This document shows positions 15,786 to 25,530 of a stretch of 64,000 nucleotides of DNA, piece after piece. The notes beneath the pieces were generated by a model. It was not told the DNA's origin, did no database searches, and worked only from the letters and a program-made list of their open reading frames with translations. The stretch lies in NCBI RefSeq assembly GCF_028595305.1, contig NZ_JAQQXS010000006.1, positions 186,001 through 250,000 on the forward strand, in the 5' to 3' direction. A program made the position numbers and the translations under genes. Numbering within the stretch: the stretch's first letter is position 1; the number at the start of each line of letters is the position of its first letter. This DNA is from Roseateles koreensis (GTDB lineage Bacteria; Pseudomonadota; Gammaproteobacteria; Burkholderiales; Burkholderiaceae_C).

Positions 15786-18050
15786 ATGGCGGCCATGGCA
15801 CAAGATTCCTTCACCGACAAACCGACGAGCAGCGCGCCGTTTCCCGCCTTTGTGAACGAGGCCCACTCCGTGGCCTGGATGGACGAAGGTTTGTTGCGTA
15901 CCGAAGACGCACGGCTGCTGCGCGGCGAGGGGGGCTTTGTGGCCAATCGGGTTGCGCCGGGCACGGTGCATGCCGTCTTTGTGCGCAGCCCCCACGCACA
16001 TGCCCGCATCACCGAGATCCAGGCCGACGACGCGCGTTGCAGCCCGGGTGTATTGACAGTCTTGACCCCCGTTGACTTTGCCGGGCTGCGTCAACCCCCT
16101 GTCAATCCCTTGCTGCCGGGCATGCAATCGCCAAGCGCTGACTTGCTGCCGCAAGACCGCGTGCTGGCCGTCGGCGCACCGGTGGTGCTGGTGGTGGCTG
16201 AAACCTTGCAGCAGGCGCAGACGGCAGCAGATTTAGTGTGGGTGGACTATCAAGACCTGCCCCACGCTACTGATTTTGATGCGACCGCAACTGCGTTGTA
16301 CGCTTCGATGCCCAGCAATCTTGCCATTGACGCGCGGGTGCAGGTGGGCCAGGTGCCGGCCGGCGCCCCTAGCGCGCAAGCCAGCGTGGAGCTGCCTCGG
16401 GTGGCCGCTTCACCGCTGGAGCCGCGTGCGGCTTTGATGCAATGGCATGGCGAGACGCAAACCCTGCAGGCTTGTCTGTCGACGCAGACGCCCAGCCGAG
16501 CCCGGGAAGATTTGGCCGCCGCGCTCGCGTTGCAACCGGCGCAGGTGCGCGTCATCGCGACTGATGTGGGGGGGGCCTTTGGCGCCAAGGCCTCGGTGTT
16601 TGCGGAGGATCTGATGCTGGCCGCGGCCGCCTGTCGCGCTGAACTGAATGGCCGCCCCGTGCGTTGGTTGGCCACCCGTGGTGAAGATCTTTTGGCGGGC
16701 ACGCATGGCCGGGCGTCAAGGCTGCAGGGCCGCCTGTGGTTGGACACGCAAGGCCGCTTCACAGGCTTGGACGCACACCTGCAGTTTGCACTGGGGCATT
16801 GGCTGCCTTTCAGCGCTGCCGCGCCGATCCGCAATGCCTCGCGCATCTTGCCCGGTCCCTACGCGGTGGAGGCCTTGCAAGTGCATGCCCAGGCGCATCT
16901 GAGCCATGCGGCTGCGGTGGGCATCTACCGGGGTGCCGGTCGTCCGGAGGCCTGCATCTTGATGGAGCGTCTGGTGGACGCCGCCGCCCGGGCGCAAGGG
17001 TTGGACCCCTTGGACCTGCGCCTTCTCAATGCCTGGCGGGCCCAGGACCTGCCCCGCGCCTTGCCCAGTGGCGAGTGGCTGGACCGCTGCGACTTACCCG
17101 CCTTGCTGGAACGGGCCGCCGTCTTGTTTAACTATCGAGAGCGCCGCCAGCAGCAGGCGCAAGAGCGCCAGCAACAGACTGAGCCCCATGCTTCTCCCGC
17201 GCCCTTGCGCGGCCTGGGCATGGCCCTGTACGTGGAACCTTGCGGGCAGGGCGGCGAGAGCGCTCGCCTGACTGCCTTGCCAGACGGCCGCTTTCTGCTG
17301 GCCACCGGCTCCAGCGCGCAAGGGCAGGGCCGTGAAACCGCCTATGCCTTGATCGCTGCGCAAGCCCTGGGTTGCCTGCCAGTCGATGTCACGGTGGTGC
17401 ACGGCGACACAGCGCATTGCCCACCGGGCGTGGGCGCGCTGGCGAGCCGCAGCACGGCCATCGGGGGCTCCGCCATTCTTGCCGCGGCTGAGCAACTTCA
17501 TGCGCAATTGGCGGGTGGGGCTGCCTTGCCCTGCAGCGTCGAGCTGTTCCATCACGTGAGCCATGAGGCTTGGGCTTCAGGTTGCTTGATGGTCGAGATG
17601 CTGATAGACCGCGACACAGGCCAGCCCCGTATCACTGAACTGGTGTGGGTGGACGACGCCGGCGTGCTGGTGCACCCTGATCTGGTGCACGGCCAACTGG
17701 TGGGCGGACTGGCGCAGGGGTTGGGGCAGGCTTTGATGGAACGCATCGTCTACGACGACAACGGACAACTCATCACCGGCTCGCTGATGGACTACGCCCT
17801 GCCTCGGGCGGAGGACATGCCCCAACTGACGCTGGAGAGCCTGGCCACCCGCAGCGCCGCCAACGCCCTGGGGGCCAAAGGGGTGGGCGAGGCAGGCTGC
17901 ATCGGTCTGCCTGCAGCCCTGCTGAACGCCGCGCATGACGCGCTGGCTCAACTGACACCGCCAGGCCAACCGCCGCGTGAATCTGCCGCCTCGCTGGCGT
18001 TCCCGTTGACTGCGCCGCAGCTGTGGCACGCCATGCAAGCGCCGGCCTGA
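15786..18050 (+). CDS. Molybdenum hydroxylase large subunit (xanthine dehydrogenase / CoxL family)
   Basis: A 754-residue molybdopterin-cytosine-dinucleotide-type subunit. Visible motifs are the N-terminal domain (EDARLLRGEGGFVAN, VFVRSPHAHARI), the cofactor-binding ATDVGGAFGAKASVF and GIYRGAGRPEACILMERLVD, the GSSAQGQGRETAYALIAAQAL segment, and the catalytic Glu in LGAKGVGEAGCIGLPAAL near the C-terminus. Such enzymes insert water-derived oxygen into N-heteroaromatic rings, aldehydes or CO. The CO dehydrogenase active-site loop is not seen, so ring hydroxylation is more likely. It forms a holoenzyme with the subunits at 19122 and 19612. ATG at 15786 or 15795 is plausible; an upstream TTG at 15753 is less so. 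Confidence 0.9.
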   Translation: MAAMAQDSFTDKPTSSAPFPAFVNEAHSVAWMDEGLLRTEDARLLRGEGGFVANRVAPGTVHAVFVRSPHAHARITEIQADDARCSPGVLTVLTPVDFAGLRQPPVNPLLPGMQSPSADLLPQDRVLAVGAPVVLVVAETLQQAQTAADLVWVDYQDLPHATDFDATATALYASMPSNLAIDARVQVGQVPAGAPSAQASVELPRVAASPLEPRAALMQWHGETQTLQACLSTQTPSRAREDLAAALALQPAQVRVIATDVGGAFGAKASVFAEDLMLAAAACRAELNGRPVRWLATRGEDLLAGTHGRASRLQGRLWLDTQGRFTGLDAHLQFALGHWLPFSAAAPIRNASRILPGPYAVEALQVHAQAHLSHAAAVGIYRGAGRPEACILMERLVDAAARAQGLDPLDLRLLNAWRAQDLPRALPSGEWLDRCDLPALLERAAVLFNYRERRQQQAQERQQQTEPHASPAPLRGLGMALYVEPCGQGGESARLTALPDGRFLLATGSSAQGQGRETAYALIAAQALGCLPVDVTVVHGDTAHCPPGVGALASRSTAIGGSAILAAAEQLHAQLAGGAALPCSVELFHHVSHEAWASGCLMVEMLIDRDTGQPRITELVWVDDAGVLVHPDLVHGQLVGGLAQGLGQALMERIVYDDNGQLITGSLMDYALPRAEDMPQLTLESLATRSAANALGAKGVGEAGCIGLPAALLNAAHDALAQLTPPGQPPRESAASLAFPLTAPQLWHAMQAPA

Positions 18051-18109
18051 ATTTGCCACCGTTTGACAAGCGATTTTGTTTTTCGAATTTGAACCTGGAG
18101 CACTTCCTG

Positions 18110-19069
18110 ATGGACTACACCAAGCAAGACGCCAAGGCATATGCCAAGGCCCATTTCACCGGCGTCTGGGCGGCGATGCTGACCCCCTTCAAGCCCGACG
18201 GATCGATGGACGAAGCCGCATTTCGCGCCAATGTGGCGCATTGGACGGGTGCCCTCAAACTGGGCGGTTTGTTCGTTGCCGGCAAGCAGGGCGAGTTTTT
18301 CTCGATGTCGATGGCGGAGCGCAAGCGCAGCTTCACCCTGGCTGCCGAAGTGGCGCGGCAACATGGCTCGCGCACGGTGATGTCGTGCTCGGACACCAAC
18401 CTTGACACCGTGCTGGAACTGGGCCGCCACGCGCAAGACTGCGGTGCCGACTGGATCGTGGTGCACAGCCCCGTGCTGCATTTCGGCGCAGACACTGACG
18501 AGACGATTTACGAGTACTACCGCTATATCAGTGAGCAACTCGACATCGGCATCGCCATGTGGAACCACCCCGATTGCGGCTACCTCATGAGCCCTGAGTT
18601 GTGTGCGCGTATTGCGGAGCTGCCCAATATCGTGGCCATCAAGTACAGCGTGCCGCGTGAGATGTACGTCGAGTTGAGCCGTTTGGTCGGCGACAAGATT
18701 CAGGTCAGCACGGCGTCTGAAGAAGAGTGGCTGGACAACATTGAAGAGCTTGGCTGGCGCCTGTACCTGTGCTCAACCCCGCCGCTGCTTCTGCAGACCG
18801 CCGTGGATCAGCGCATCAACGAGTACACGCGCCTTGCTTTCGAAGGCCGTTTTGCCGAGGCCCGTGTGGTCCGCGACAGCCTGGAGCCTGCCCGCCAAGC
18901 CTTCAAGGCCAGCAAGCCCAAGGGCAAGCCACAGGCCCATAGCAAGTATTGGCTGGAATTGCTGGGGCAAGCAGGGGGGGCCGTGCGGCGCCCGCTGCTG
19001 CAGCTGAGCGAGGTGGAAAAAGCGCTCATTCGCGAGCAATTCGCCAAGAGCGGCTTGAAGCTAGCCTGA
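18110..19069 (+). CDS. DapA-superfamily protein lacking the usual catalytic Tyr
   Basis: A 319-residue TIM-barrel protein of the dihydrodipicolinate synthase superfamily. It has the opening FTGVWAAMLTPFKPDGSMD and the Schiff-base Lys in NIVAIKYSVPREM. The position normally holding Tyr (YN.P) reads Trp in GIAMWNHPDCGYLMSPEL, so proton relay must differ from DapA. ATG at 18110 is preferred over the in-frame extension to 18023, which runs back into the preceding gene's end. It sits between the large and small subunits of the hydroxylase, so it most likely acts on the same pathway as an aldolase, hydratase-aldolase or hydrolase. No closer function can be assigned. Confidence 0.8.
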   Translation: MDYTKQDAKAYAKAHFTGVWAAMLTPFKPDGSMDEAAFRANVAHWTGALKLGGLFVAGKQGEFFSMSMAERKRSFTLAAEVARQHGSRTVMSCSDTNLDTVLELGRHAQDCGADWIVVHSPVLHFGADTDETIYEYYRYISEQLDIGIAMWNHPDCGYLMSPELCARIAELPNIVAIKYSVPREMYVELSRLVGDKIQVSTASEEEWLDNIEELGWRLYLCSTPPLLLQTAVDQRINEYTRLAFEGRFAEARVVRDSLEPARQAFKASKPKGKPQAHSKYWLELLGQAGGAVRRPLLQLSEVEKALIREQFAKSGLKLA

Positions 19070-19121
19070 GCTTGCACCCATCCACCGCTTACCTCCCCGT
19101 GACCCCACCGAGAACCTTGGC

Positions 19122-19619
19122 GTGACTCATTTCAACCTCAAGCTGACCCTGAATGGCCGTCCTTGCGAGCGCCGGCCGCGCAATGCGGCACTGCTCGTCG
19201 AAGTGCTGCGTGACGATCTGGGCCTTACCGGCACACACATCGGCTGCGACACCGCGCAGTGCGGCGCGTGCACCGTCGTGATGGAAGGCCGGGCCGTCAA
19301 GGCTTGCAATGTGTTGGCCGCGCAAGCGCAGGGCAGCACCGTTGAAACGGTGGAAAGCCTGGCAAGCTTGAATGAAGCGGGGCAGTTGCATGCGCTTCAG
19401 CGTGCGTTTTCTCGCCATCATGCCTTGCAGTGCGGCTACTGCACGCCCGGCATGCTGATGCGCGCAAAGGCCATGCTGGCAGAGGGCGTGCCCGCAGAAG
19501 ACAGTGCGGTGCGCAAGGCCTTGGCCGGCAATCTGTGCCGCTGCACCGGGTATGAAGGCATCGTCGCCGCCATTTGTGAGTGGTTGGCCGCCGAACGGGG
19601 AGTTGCATCCTATGCGTGA
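19122..19619 (+). CDS. Molybdenum hydroxylase small (2Fe-2S) subunit
   Basis: A 165-residue iron-sulfur subunit. The plant-type ferredoxin cluster is bound by GCDTAQCGACTVVMEG and a following KACN Cys; the C-terminal helical cluster by LQCGYCTPGM and GNLCRCTGYEGI. All eight Cys are present. It relays electrons from the molybdenum centre to FAD. The start is GTG at 19122. It overlaps the FAD-subunit gene by 8 bp, so the two are translationally coupled. Confidence 0.93.
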   Translation: MTHFNLKLTLNGRPCERRPRNAALLVEVLRDDLGLTGTHIGCDTAQCGACTVVMEGRAVKACNVLAAQAQGSTVETVESLASLNEAGQLHALQRAFSRHHALQCGYCTPGMLMRAKAMLAEGVPAEDSAVRKALAGNLCRCTGYEGIVAAICEWLAAERGVASYA

Positions 19620-20436
19620 CTTCGAATACTGCCGCCCGAGCAGTTTGGCCGATGTGCTGGCTTTGTTGCGCGATGGGGCGGACAGCAAGCTGCTGGCCGG
19701 TGGGCAAAGCCTGCTGGGTGCCATGAAGCTCGGCTTGATGGCGCCGGAGCGCATCGTCGATCTGGCCGGTGTGCCGGAGCTTCAAGGGGGCTGCCGCGTT
19801 ACCCGCGATCACTTGACGCTGGGCGCCATGCAGACCCACGCGTCCTTGGCCCGCAATGCGGCGCTTCAGGCCTGGGCGCCTGGCTTGGCCGATCTGGCCG
19901 GCCACATTGCGGACGAACAGGTGCGCAGCATGGGCACCATTGGGGGCTCGCTGGCCAATGCGGACCCCTCGGCATGTTGGCCCGCCGCCATGTTGGCGGT
20001 GGGTGCGAGCCTCGTGACCGACCGACGCACCGTTGAGGTGGATGATTACTTCTGCGGCTTGTTCAGCACGGCGTTGGAGCCCGATGAGGTTTTGTGCGGC
20101 CTTCGCTTGCGGCGGCCCCGCCGCTTTGCTTATCTGAAGCATGAGCAGGCTGCCTCGCGGTTTGCGTTGGTGGGTGTCGCCATCTCCCAATTCGATCAAC
20201 CCGACTTGACGGGCACCACGGTGCGCGTGGCTTTGACCGGCACCGCACAAGGTGCCGTGCGGCTACCGGCGTTCGAACAGGCCTTGAGCCGTGACTTCAG
20301 CCCCGACGCCTTGAAAGGCTTGTCGGTCGATGCGGACCTGATGTCCAGCGACGTGCACGGCGATGCCCACTACCGCGCCCATCTGGCCGCCGTGGTGGCA
20401 CGGCGAGCCGTTTCCAAAGCGATTGAGATCTTTTGA
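19612..20436 (+). CDS. Molybdenum hydroxylase FAD-binding (medium) subunit
   Basis: A 274-residue FAD subunit of the CoxM/CutM family. FAD pyrophosphate-binding motifs are LLAGGQSLLGAMKLGLMAPERIVDL and MGTIGGSLANADPSACWPAAML; the C-terminal CO_deh_flav_C domain begins around residue 170. ATG at 19612 fits the family start (MRDFEYCRPSSLADVLALL). With 15786-18050 and 19122-19619 it completes an L-M-S hydroxylase. Its stop overlaps the aspartate dehydrogenase start in an ATGA. Confidence 0.93.
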   Translation: MRDFEYCRPSSLADVLALLRDGADSKLLAGGQSLLGAMKLGLMAPERIVDLAGVPELQGGCRVTRDHLTLGAMQTHASLARNAALQAWAPGLADLAGHIADEQVRSMGTIGGSLANADPSACWPAAMLAVGASLVTDRRTVEVDDYFCGLFSTALEPDEVLCGLRLRRPRRFAYLKHEQAASRFALVGVAISQFDQPDLTGTTVRVALTGTAQGAVRLPAFEQALSRDFSPDALKGLSVDADLMSSDVHGDAHYRAHLAAVVARRAVSKAIEIF

Positions 20437-21278
20437 TGACCCCCATGACTTTAAACCTGAACCAGCATGGCGCTGCGGCGCCTGCCCCCCTGCGCGTGGC
20501 CTTGATCGGCCTTGGCGCCATCGGGCGTGTGATTGCCCAAGAACTGCTGGCTCGCGAGGCGGATGGGGTAACCCTCGTCGGCGCGCTGTGCCAGCATGCC
20601 GACGAGGGGGCGAGTTTGAATATTCCCGTGGTCACCGCCTTGGCGCCGTTGTTGGCCCTGAAGCCTGACCTGGTGGTGGAGGCCGCAGGCCACGGTGCCG
20701 TGAAAGCATATGGCGCTGCGGTGCTGCGCAGCGGCGTTGATCTGCTGCTGGTGTCGGTGGGCGTGCTCTCAGACGCTGCGCTGCATGCTGAGTTGACCGA
20801 AGCTGCAACAAGCGCCGGGCGCCAATTGATGTTGCCCTCGGGTGCCCTGGCTGGGCTGGATTATCTGCAGGCCGCCCGTCTGGCTGGTCTAAGCCGCGTT
20901 TGCCTGCGTTCCCGCAAGCCGCCGCTGGCCTGGCGGGGCACCCCGGCAGAAGGTCTGTTGGATCTGGCTGCGATCACCGTGCCTACGGTGTTCTTTTGTG
21001 GCAGTGCTCGCGAGGCCGCGCGCGACTATCCCAAAAATGCCAACGTTGCCGCCACGTTGGCGCTGTGCACCCTGGGCATGGACGACACCCGGGTGGAACT
21101 GATTGCCGACCCTTGTATTCAAGGCAATGTGCATGAGGTGGAAGCCGTGGGGGATGCCGGTGAAATGCGCCTGCAACTCAACAACACCGCGTCTCCTGAC
21201 AATCCCAAGACCTCGATGGTCACGCCCTACAGCGTCTTGCGCAGCATTCTGTCGCGCCGCGCAACGGTCAGCGTGTAA
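20433..21278 (+). CDS. Aspartate dehydrogenase (NadX family)
   Basis: A 281-residue NAD(P)-dependent oxidoreductase. The Rossmann motif is VALIGLGAIGRVIAQEL; the family block PSGALAGLDYLQAARLAGL and the C-terminal active-site region DPCIQGNVHEVEAVGDAGE, with SPDNPKTSMVTPYSVLRSIL, match L-aspartate dehydrogenases. These catalyse reversible oxidation of L-aspartate to iminoaspartate/oxaloacetate. It is coupled by ATGA overlap to the hydroxylase FAD subunit, so here it is probably a catabolic amine or imine dehydrogenase rather than a NAD-biosynthesis enzyme. Substrate is not provable from sequence. Confidence 0.85.
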   Translation: MMTPMTLNLNQHGAAAPAPLRVALIGLGAIGRVIAQELLAREADGVTLVGALCQHADEGASLNIPVVTALAPLLALKPDLVVEAAGHGAVKAYGAAVLRSGVDLLLVSVGVLSDAALHAELTEAATSAGRQLMLPSGALAGLDYLQAARLAGLSRVCLRSRKPPLAWRGTPAEGLLDLAAITVPTVFFCGSAREAARDYPKNANVAATLALCTLGMDDTRVELIADPCIQGNVHEVEAVGDAGEMRLQLNNTASPDNPKTSMVTPYSVLRSILSRRATVSV

Positions 21279-21279
21279 G

Positions 21280-22353
21280 TCAAGCGGCGCGGTGTTTGCT
21301 TTGGGCCTTTTTGCGATGAACTGCCTGCCGTGCATCCCCCGTGTTGTTCGCCGTCGCGCCCGCGCCTTGCTGGGGCTGCGTGGCCTGCGCCAGGTGCTGG
21401 CGCAAATGCTCCGCCATGGCTTGTGCGGCGGGGGAGAGCGAGCGTTGCTGCAGATGCGCCAGCGACACCTCCCGCGATACCGCCGGTTGGCGCAAAGGCA
21501 CGCCCACCAGCCCGCCCTGGGTGGCCGCGTGCAGCACCGACACATGCAAGGCATAGGCGGGCAGAATGGCCACGCCCATGTCCGCAGCTGCCATGGCCAT
21601 GGCGGTGGCAATGTGGGTCACCTCCTGGGCCGGTTTGGGGCAGCCGCCCAGCGGCGCAAAGCAACGCTCCACCAAGGCGCGCAGACCGCTGCCTTCACGC
21701 AGCAACAACAAGGGCTGATCGAGCAGCTCAGCCCAACTGATGTGGGCTCGACCCGCCAAGAAATGGTCTTGGCTGCAGACCGCGACCATGGCGTCACGGG
21801 TCAGGGCTTCGGATTCGATATCGGGTTCGCGCGCATCAAAGGTGGCCAGCGCCAGATCCAACTCGCCCAGGCGCAATTTGCCCAGCAGTACGTCGGCACT
21901 GGCATCGAGCAGACTCAGCTCGATGTCGGGGTAGTGCTGCTGAAAGCTGCGCAACAACTGGGGCATCAGGCTTGCGGCAAGCAAGGGCGTAGTACCCAAC
22001 CGCACGCGGCCACGCCGGCGTTGCGCAACATCCCGCAGATCACCAGCCACGCGGTCCAGATCAGCCAGCAGGCGCTGCACCGCCGGCATCAGTTCGCGCG
22101 CCGCATCGGTCATCTCCAGCCGGCGGGTGGTGCGGTCGAACAGGCGCAGGCCCAACTCGCTCTCCAGGCCCCGAATCAAGGCCGAAAGCGCCGACTGGCT
22201 CAAAAACAAGGCCGCAGCAGCCCGCGTAAAGCTGCCTTCACGTGCCACGGCGGCAAAACCTCGCAATTGCTTCAAAGACACGTTGGCCGGCCGGGCGCTT
22301 GGGCGGCTGGTCAGTGCAAGTGTGAGCGAGGTGTCGTGAGGTGTGGTGGGCAT
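21280..22353 (-). CDS. LysR-family transcriptional regulator
   Basis: A 357-residue LTTR. The HTH is VSLKQLRGFAAVAREGSFTRAAAALFLSQSALSALIRGLESELGLRLFDRTTRRLEMT; the rest is the co-inducer domain. Unusually it ends in a basic Gln/Lys/Arg tail (RKKAQSKHRAA) after the normal domain end. ATG at 22353 places the HTH about 25 residues in; a longer frame reaches 22479 but would cover the divergent promoter. It is convergent with the aspartate dehydrogenase (1 bp gap) and divergent from 3-hydroxyanthranilate dioxygenase, its likely target. Confidence 0.9.
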   Translation of the reverse strand: MPTTPHDTSLTLALTSRPSARPANVSLKQLRGFAAVAREGSFTRAAAALFLSQSALSALIRGLESELGLRLFDRTTRRLEMTDAARELMPAVQRLLADLDRVAGDLRDVAQRRRGRVRLGTTPLLAASLMPQLLRSFQQHYPDIELSLLDASADVLLGKLRLGELDLALATFDAREPDIESEALTRDAMVAVCSQDHFLAGRAHISWAELLDQPLLLLREGSGLRALVERCFAPLGGCPKPAQEVTHIATAMAMAAADMGVAILPAYALHVSVLHAATQGGLVGVPLRQPAVSREVSLAHLQQRSLSPAAQAMAEHLRQHLAQATQPQQGAGATANNTGDARQAVHRKKAQSKHRAA

Positions 22354-22370
22354 AGGCGGGCGAATGATAA

Positions 22371-23114
<744 letters not shown>

Positions 23115-23122
23115 GTCACGCC

Positions 23123-23698
23123 ATGAAAATTGAAAACCAACGTGAACTCCCTTGCTCCCAGGCCGCTGCTTGGGCGGCCTTGAATGACGATGCGGTTTTG
23201 CAGGCCTGCATCCCAGGTTGTGAATCGCTCAGTCGCAGCGCTGCAGACCAATTGCAACTGCAGGTCATGGCTGCTGTGGGCCCGGTGCGGGCGCGCTTCA
23301 AGGCTCAGCTGCAGATGCAAGACATCTGCCCACCTGCCAGCTATACCGTGCAGTTTGAAGGGCAGGGCGGTGTTGCAGGCTTCGGTAAAGGGCGCGCCCA
23401 GGTGGCGCTGAACGCACTGGATGAAGGCCGTTGCCTGCTGGCCTACACCGCAGACGTGCAGATTGGCGGCAAGTTGGCGCAGATCGGCTCGCGCGTGGTG
23501 GACGCTGCAGCGCAGAAAATTATTGGCGAATTTTTTGAGCGTTTTGAGCAGGCCATCGCGCCACGTGCAGTCGCCACTGATGCCGAGCCGACGCCCGAGC
23601 TCGCGGCGCAAGCCGATGCCGGCGTGCGCCGCTCATGGATACACCGCTGTATCGACTGGCTGCGCGGCTGGCTCTCGCCCCGACGTACGCCAGCTTGA
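23123..23698 (+). CDS. CoxG-like SRPBCC protein
   Basis: A 191-residue protein of the carbon-monoxide-dehydrogenase-G (CoxG) family. The SRPBCC fold spans about residues 1-145 (PCSQAAAWAALNDDAVLQACIPGCESL, VGPVRARFKAQLQM, GGKLAQIGSRVVDAAAQKIIGEFF), followed by a short linker and an amphipathic Trp/Arg-rich C-terminus (IDWLRGWLSPRR). CoxG-type proteins accompany molybdenum hydroxylases and may anchor them to the membrane or assist cofactor delivery. That fits the hydroxylase operon 2 kb upstream, although the two are separated by lysR. ATG at 23123. Confidence 0.85.
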   Translation: MKIENQRELPCSQAAAWAALNDDAVLQACIPGCESLSRSAADQLQLQVMAAVGPVRARFKAQLQMQDICPPASYTVQFEGQGGVAGFGKGRAQVALNALDEGRCLLAYTADVQIGGKLAQIGSRVVDAAAQKIIGEFFERFEQAIAPRAVATDAEPTPELAAQADAGVRRSWIHRCIDWLRGWLSPRRTPA

Positions 23699-23736
23699 GG
23701 CGCAGGTGAGTCCCGCCCCGCCCCGCGCCATGGCCG

Positions 23737-24708
23737 TCAAACCGCCATGGGTGCGGTCAGCGGGGGATGGTGCTCGTAGCCTTCCAGCACGAAGTCGCTG
23801 GGTTCGACTCGCTCCAGCCATTCCGGCTGGTAGATGCCGGTTTTGGCGAAATCCGGAACGCGATCCGACAAACGCAGCTGCGGCACCGCCAAGGGCGTGC
23901 GGCGGAGTTGCTCGTTGAGCATGTCTTGGTGGTTTTCGTAAATGTGGGCGTCACCGATGAAGTAGGTGAACCACTTGGGGGTGTAGCCAGTCAAACGCCC
24001 CACCAAATGGGTCAGCGCCGCGCCGCCCACCAAATTGAAGGGCGTTCCCAAGCCCACGTCATTGCTGCGGATGTATAGGCACAGCGAAATTTCCTTTTTG
24101 CTCGCGTTGACCAAAAATTGGTAGAGCAAATGGCAGGGCGGCAGCGCCATTTCTTCGAGCTGCGCCCAATTCCAGCCATGGAACAGGATGCGCCGGTCGC
24201 CCGGGTTCTTCATGATGGTGTCCAGGCAGTAACGCAACTGGTCCACTGCTTTGTACAGCAGGGCTTGCCGCTGCCCGGCTTCTTCAAACACGGTGATCAG
24301 GCGATAACCCCGACTCTCAGCGTCTTTGATTTGGACCTCATGCGTGACCGGAATCATCTTGTACGCGGGCCATTCGCGCCATTGCACACCATAAACGGGG
24401 CCCAGGTCATCGGGGCCTTCGCGGTAGGGGCTGGCCAACCACTGCGGGTTGTCATTGGCGTTCTGGTCCCAGACCTTGCAGCCAAGATTTCTAAAATCTG
24501 CGGCACTGCGCGTCGCCCGCAGAAAACCCACCAATTCACCCACGGCCGATTTGAAGGCCAGCTTTTTAGTGGTCACGGCCGGAAAGCCCTGCTGCAGATC
24601 GAAGCGCATCATCGCGCCCGGCATGCTGAGCGTGCGGACACCAGTTCGGTTGTCTTGCCAGTCCCCGTTGTCGAGGATGTCCTGCACAAGCTGGAGGTAC
24701 TGTTTCAT
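23737..24708 (-). CDS. thyA: Thymidylate synthase
   Basis: A 323-residue folate-dependent enzyme that methylates dUMP to dTMP. The catalytic Cys is in [13 protein letters not shown]; the dUMP phosphate-binding Arg is in [10 protein letters not shown]; the nucleotide segment [13 protein letters not shown] and the folate-side [14 protein letters not shown] are clear. It is longer than the 264-residue E. coli protein, because of an insert around residues 85-140, as in the longer ThyA forms. It is convergent with the CoxG-like gene and marks the boundary between the catabolic island and general chromosome genes. Confidence 0.96.
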   Translation of the reverse strand: MKQYLQLVQDILDNGDWQDNRTGVRTLSMPGAMMRFDLQQGFPAVTTKKLAFKSAVGELVGFLRATRSAADFRNLGCKVWDQNANDNPQWLASPYREGPDDLGPVYGVQWREWPAYKMIPVTHEVQIKDAESRGYRLITVFEEAGQRQALLYKAVDQLRYCLDTIMKNPGDRRILFHGWNWAQLEEMALPPCHLLYQFLVNASKKEISLCLYIRSNDVGLGTPFNLVGGAALTHLVGRLTGYTPKWFTYFIGDAHIYENHQDMLNEQLRRTPLAVPQLRLSDRVPDFAKTGIYQPEWLERVEPSDFVLEGYEHHPPLTAPMAV

Positions 24709-24810
24709 GGATAAATTGCAGGCTGCAGAGACCGGAATTCTAGGGCCTGCGCCACAGTTTCTGCGTCCTGTGAAGCCGGGCGTGGGGCTTTGAGGCTATT
24801 CTTCAAGCCT

Positions 24811-25260
24811 ATGCTTCGCCATTCAGAACCACTGCCGATCACAGGTGCCATCATCAAAGCCGTAACCCTTCGCCCGTCCATTGTCCGCCACGCCTTGTTG
24901 TGCGCCAGCCTGTGTGGTTCAGTACTCACAGCCCAGGCAGCGGGTGAAGTCCGCATTTTGAAAAATACGGTGATCACTCGCTTCAATGCCGAGGATCAAA
25001 CGCTCATGTTGAACACCATCAACAGTGCTTTGTTGTCGGACGCCAAGGACGACGCACCCCCATTCACCTGGAAAAATGACAAGACTCGCGCATCGGGTGC
25101 GGTGACTGCGCTGGAACGCTACGAGGACAAGGGTCGGCATTGCCGCAAAGTGCTGATTCGTAACGAATGGGGCAAGCGCATGGACCAAGGCGTTTATCGA
25201 TTCTGCGAAGTCAAGGCCGGCGCGCCTTGGAAGTTGATCGGGCCGGATCTGGACAACTGA
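24811..25260 (+). CDS. Secreted protein related to 17-kDa surface antigens (RT0821/Lpp0805 type)
   Basis: A 149-residue exported protein. The signal peptide runs to about LTAQA. The mature region includes LLSDAKDDAPPFTWKNDKTRASGAVTALERYEDKGRHCRKV, which matches the C-terminal domain of 17-kDa-antigen-like outer-membrane proteins (the pattern of a Trp, a T.ASG turn and a paired Cys). ATG at 24811 is preferred over a TTG at 24790. It stands alone, divergent from thyA. Function unknown; envelope location is inferred. Confidence 0.7.
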   Translation: MLRHSEPLPITGAIIKAVTLRPSIVRHALLCASLCGSVLTAQAAGEVRILKNTVITRFNAEDQTLMLNTINSALLSDAKDDAPPFTWKNDKTRASGAVTALERYEDKGRHCRKVLIRNEWGKRMDQGVYRFCEVKAGAPWKLIGPDLDN

Positions 25261-25530
25261 CGGGTCTGCGCATTCAAGGCCAGGCAGCCGCTGTGGCACC
25301 TGAATGCGATGAGCACCGTGAAACTAGGGGGTTAGTTCGCCGGGCTCTGGGTTTGCATCCGGGAGGCCACCCAGTTCGGCTATAACCCTGGCTGATTCCA
25401 CTTTGCTTGACCCTGGAGTGCTGGTTCGATGCTGAATCGCCAAATTTGCCCGACTCGCCAAAACCGTTCAAGTCACCCCCTTGCTGCCTTGTCTTTCTTG
25501 CTCCTGCCGTTGAAAAACAGCGGCGTTCGG

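Noticed and set aside
25320-25385. Stretch resembling a tRNA or hairpin between two secreted-protein genes
   Set aside because: No acceptor stem, anticodon loop or T-arm consensus could be assembled.
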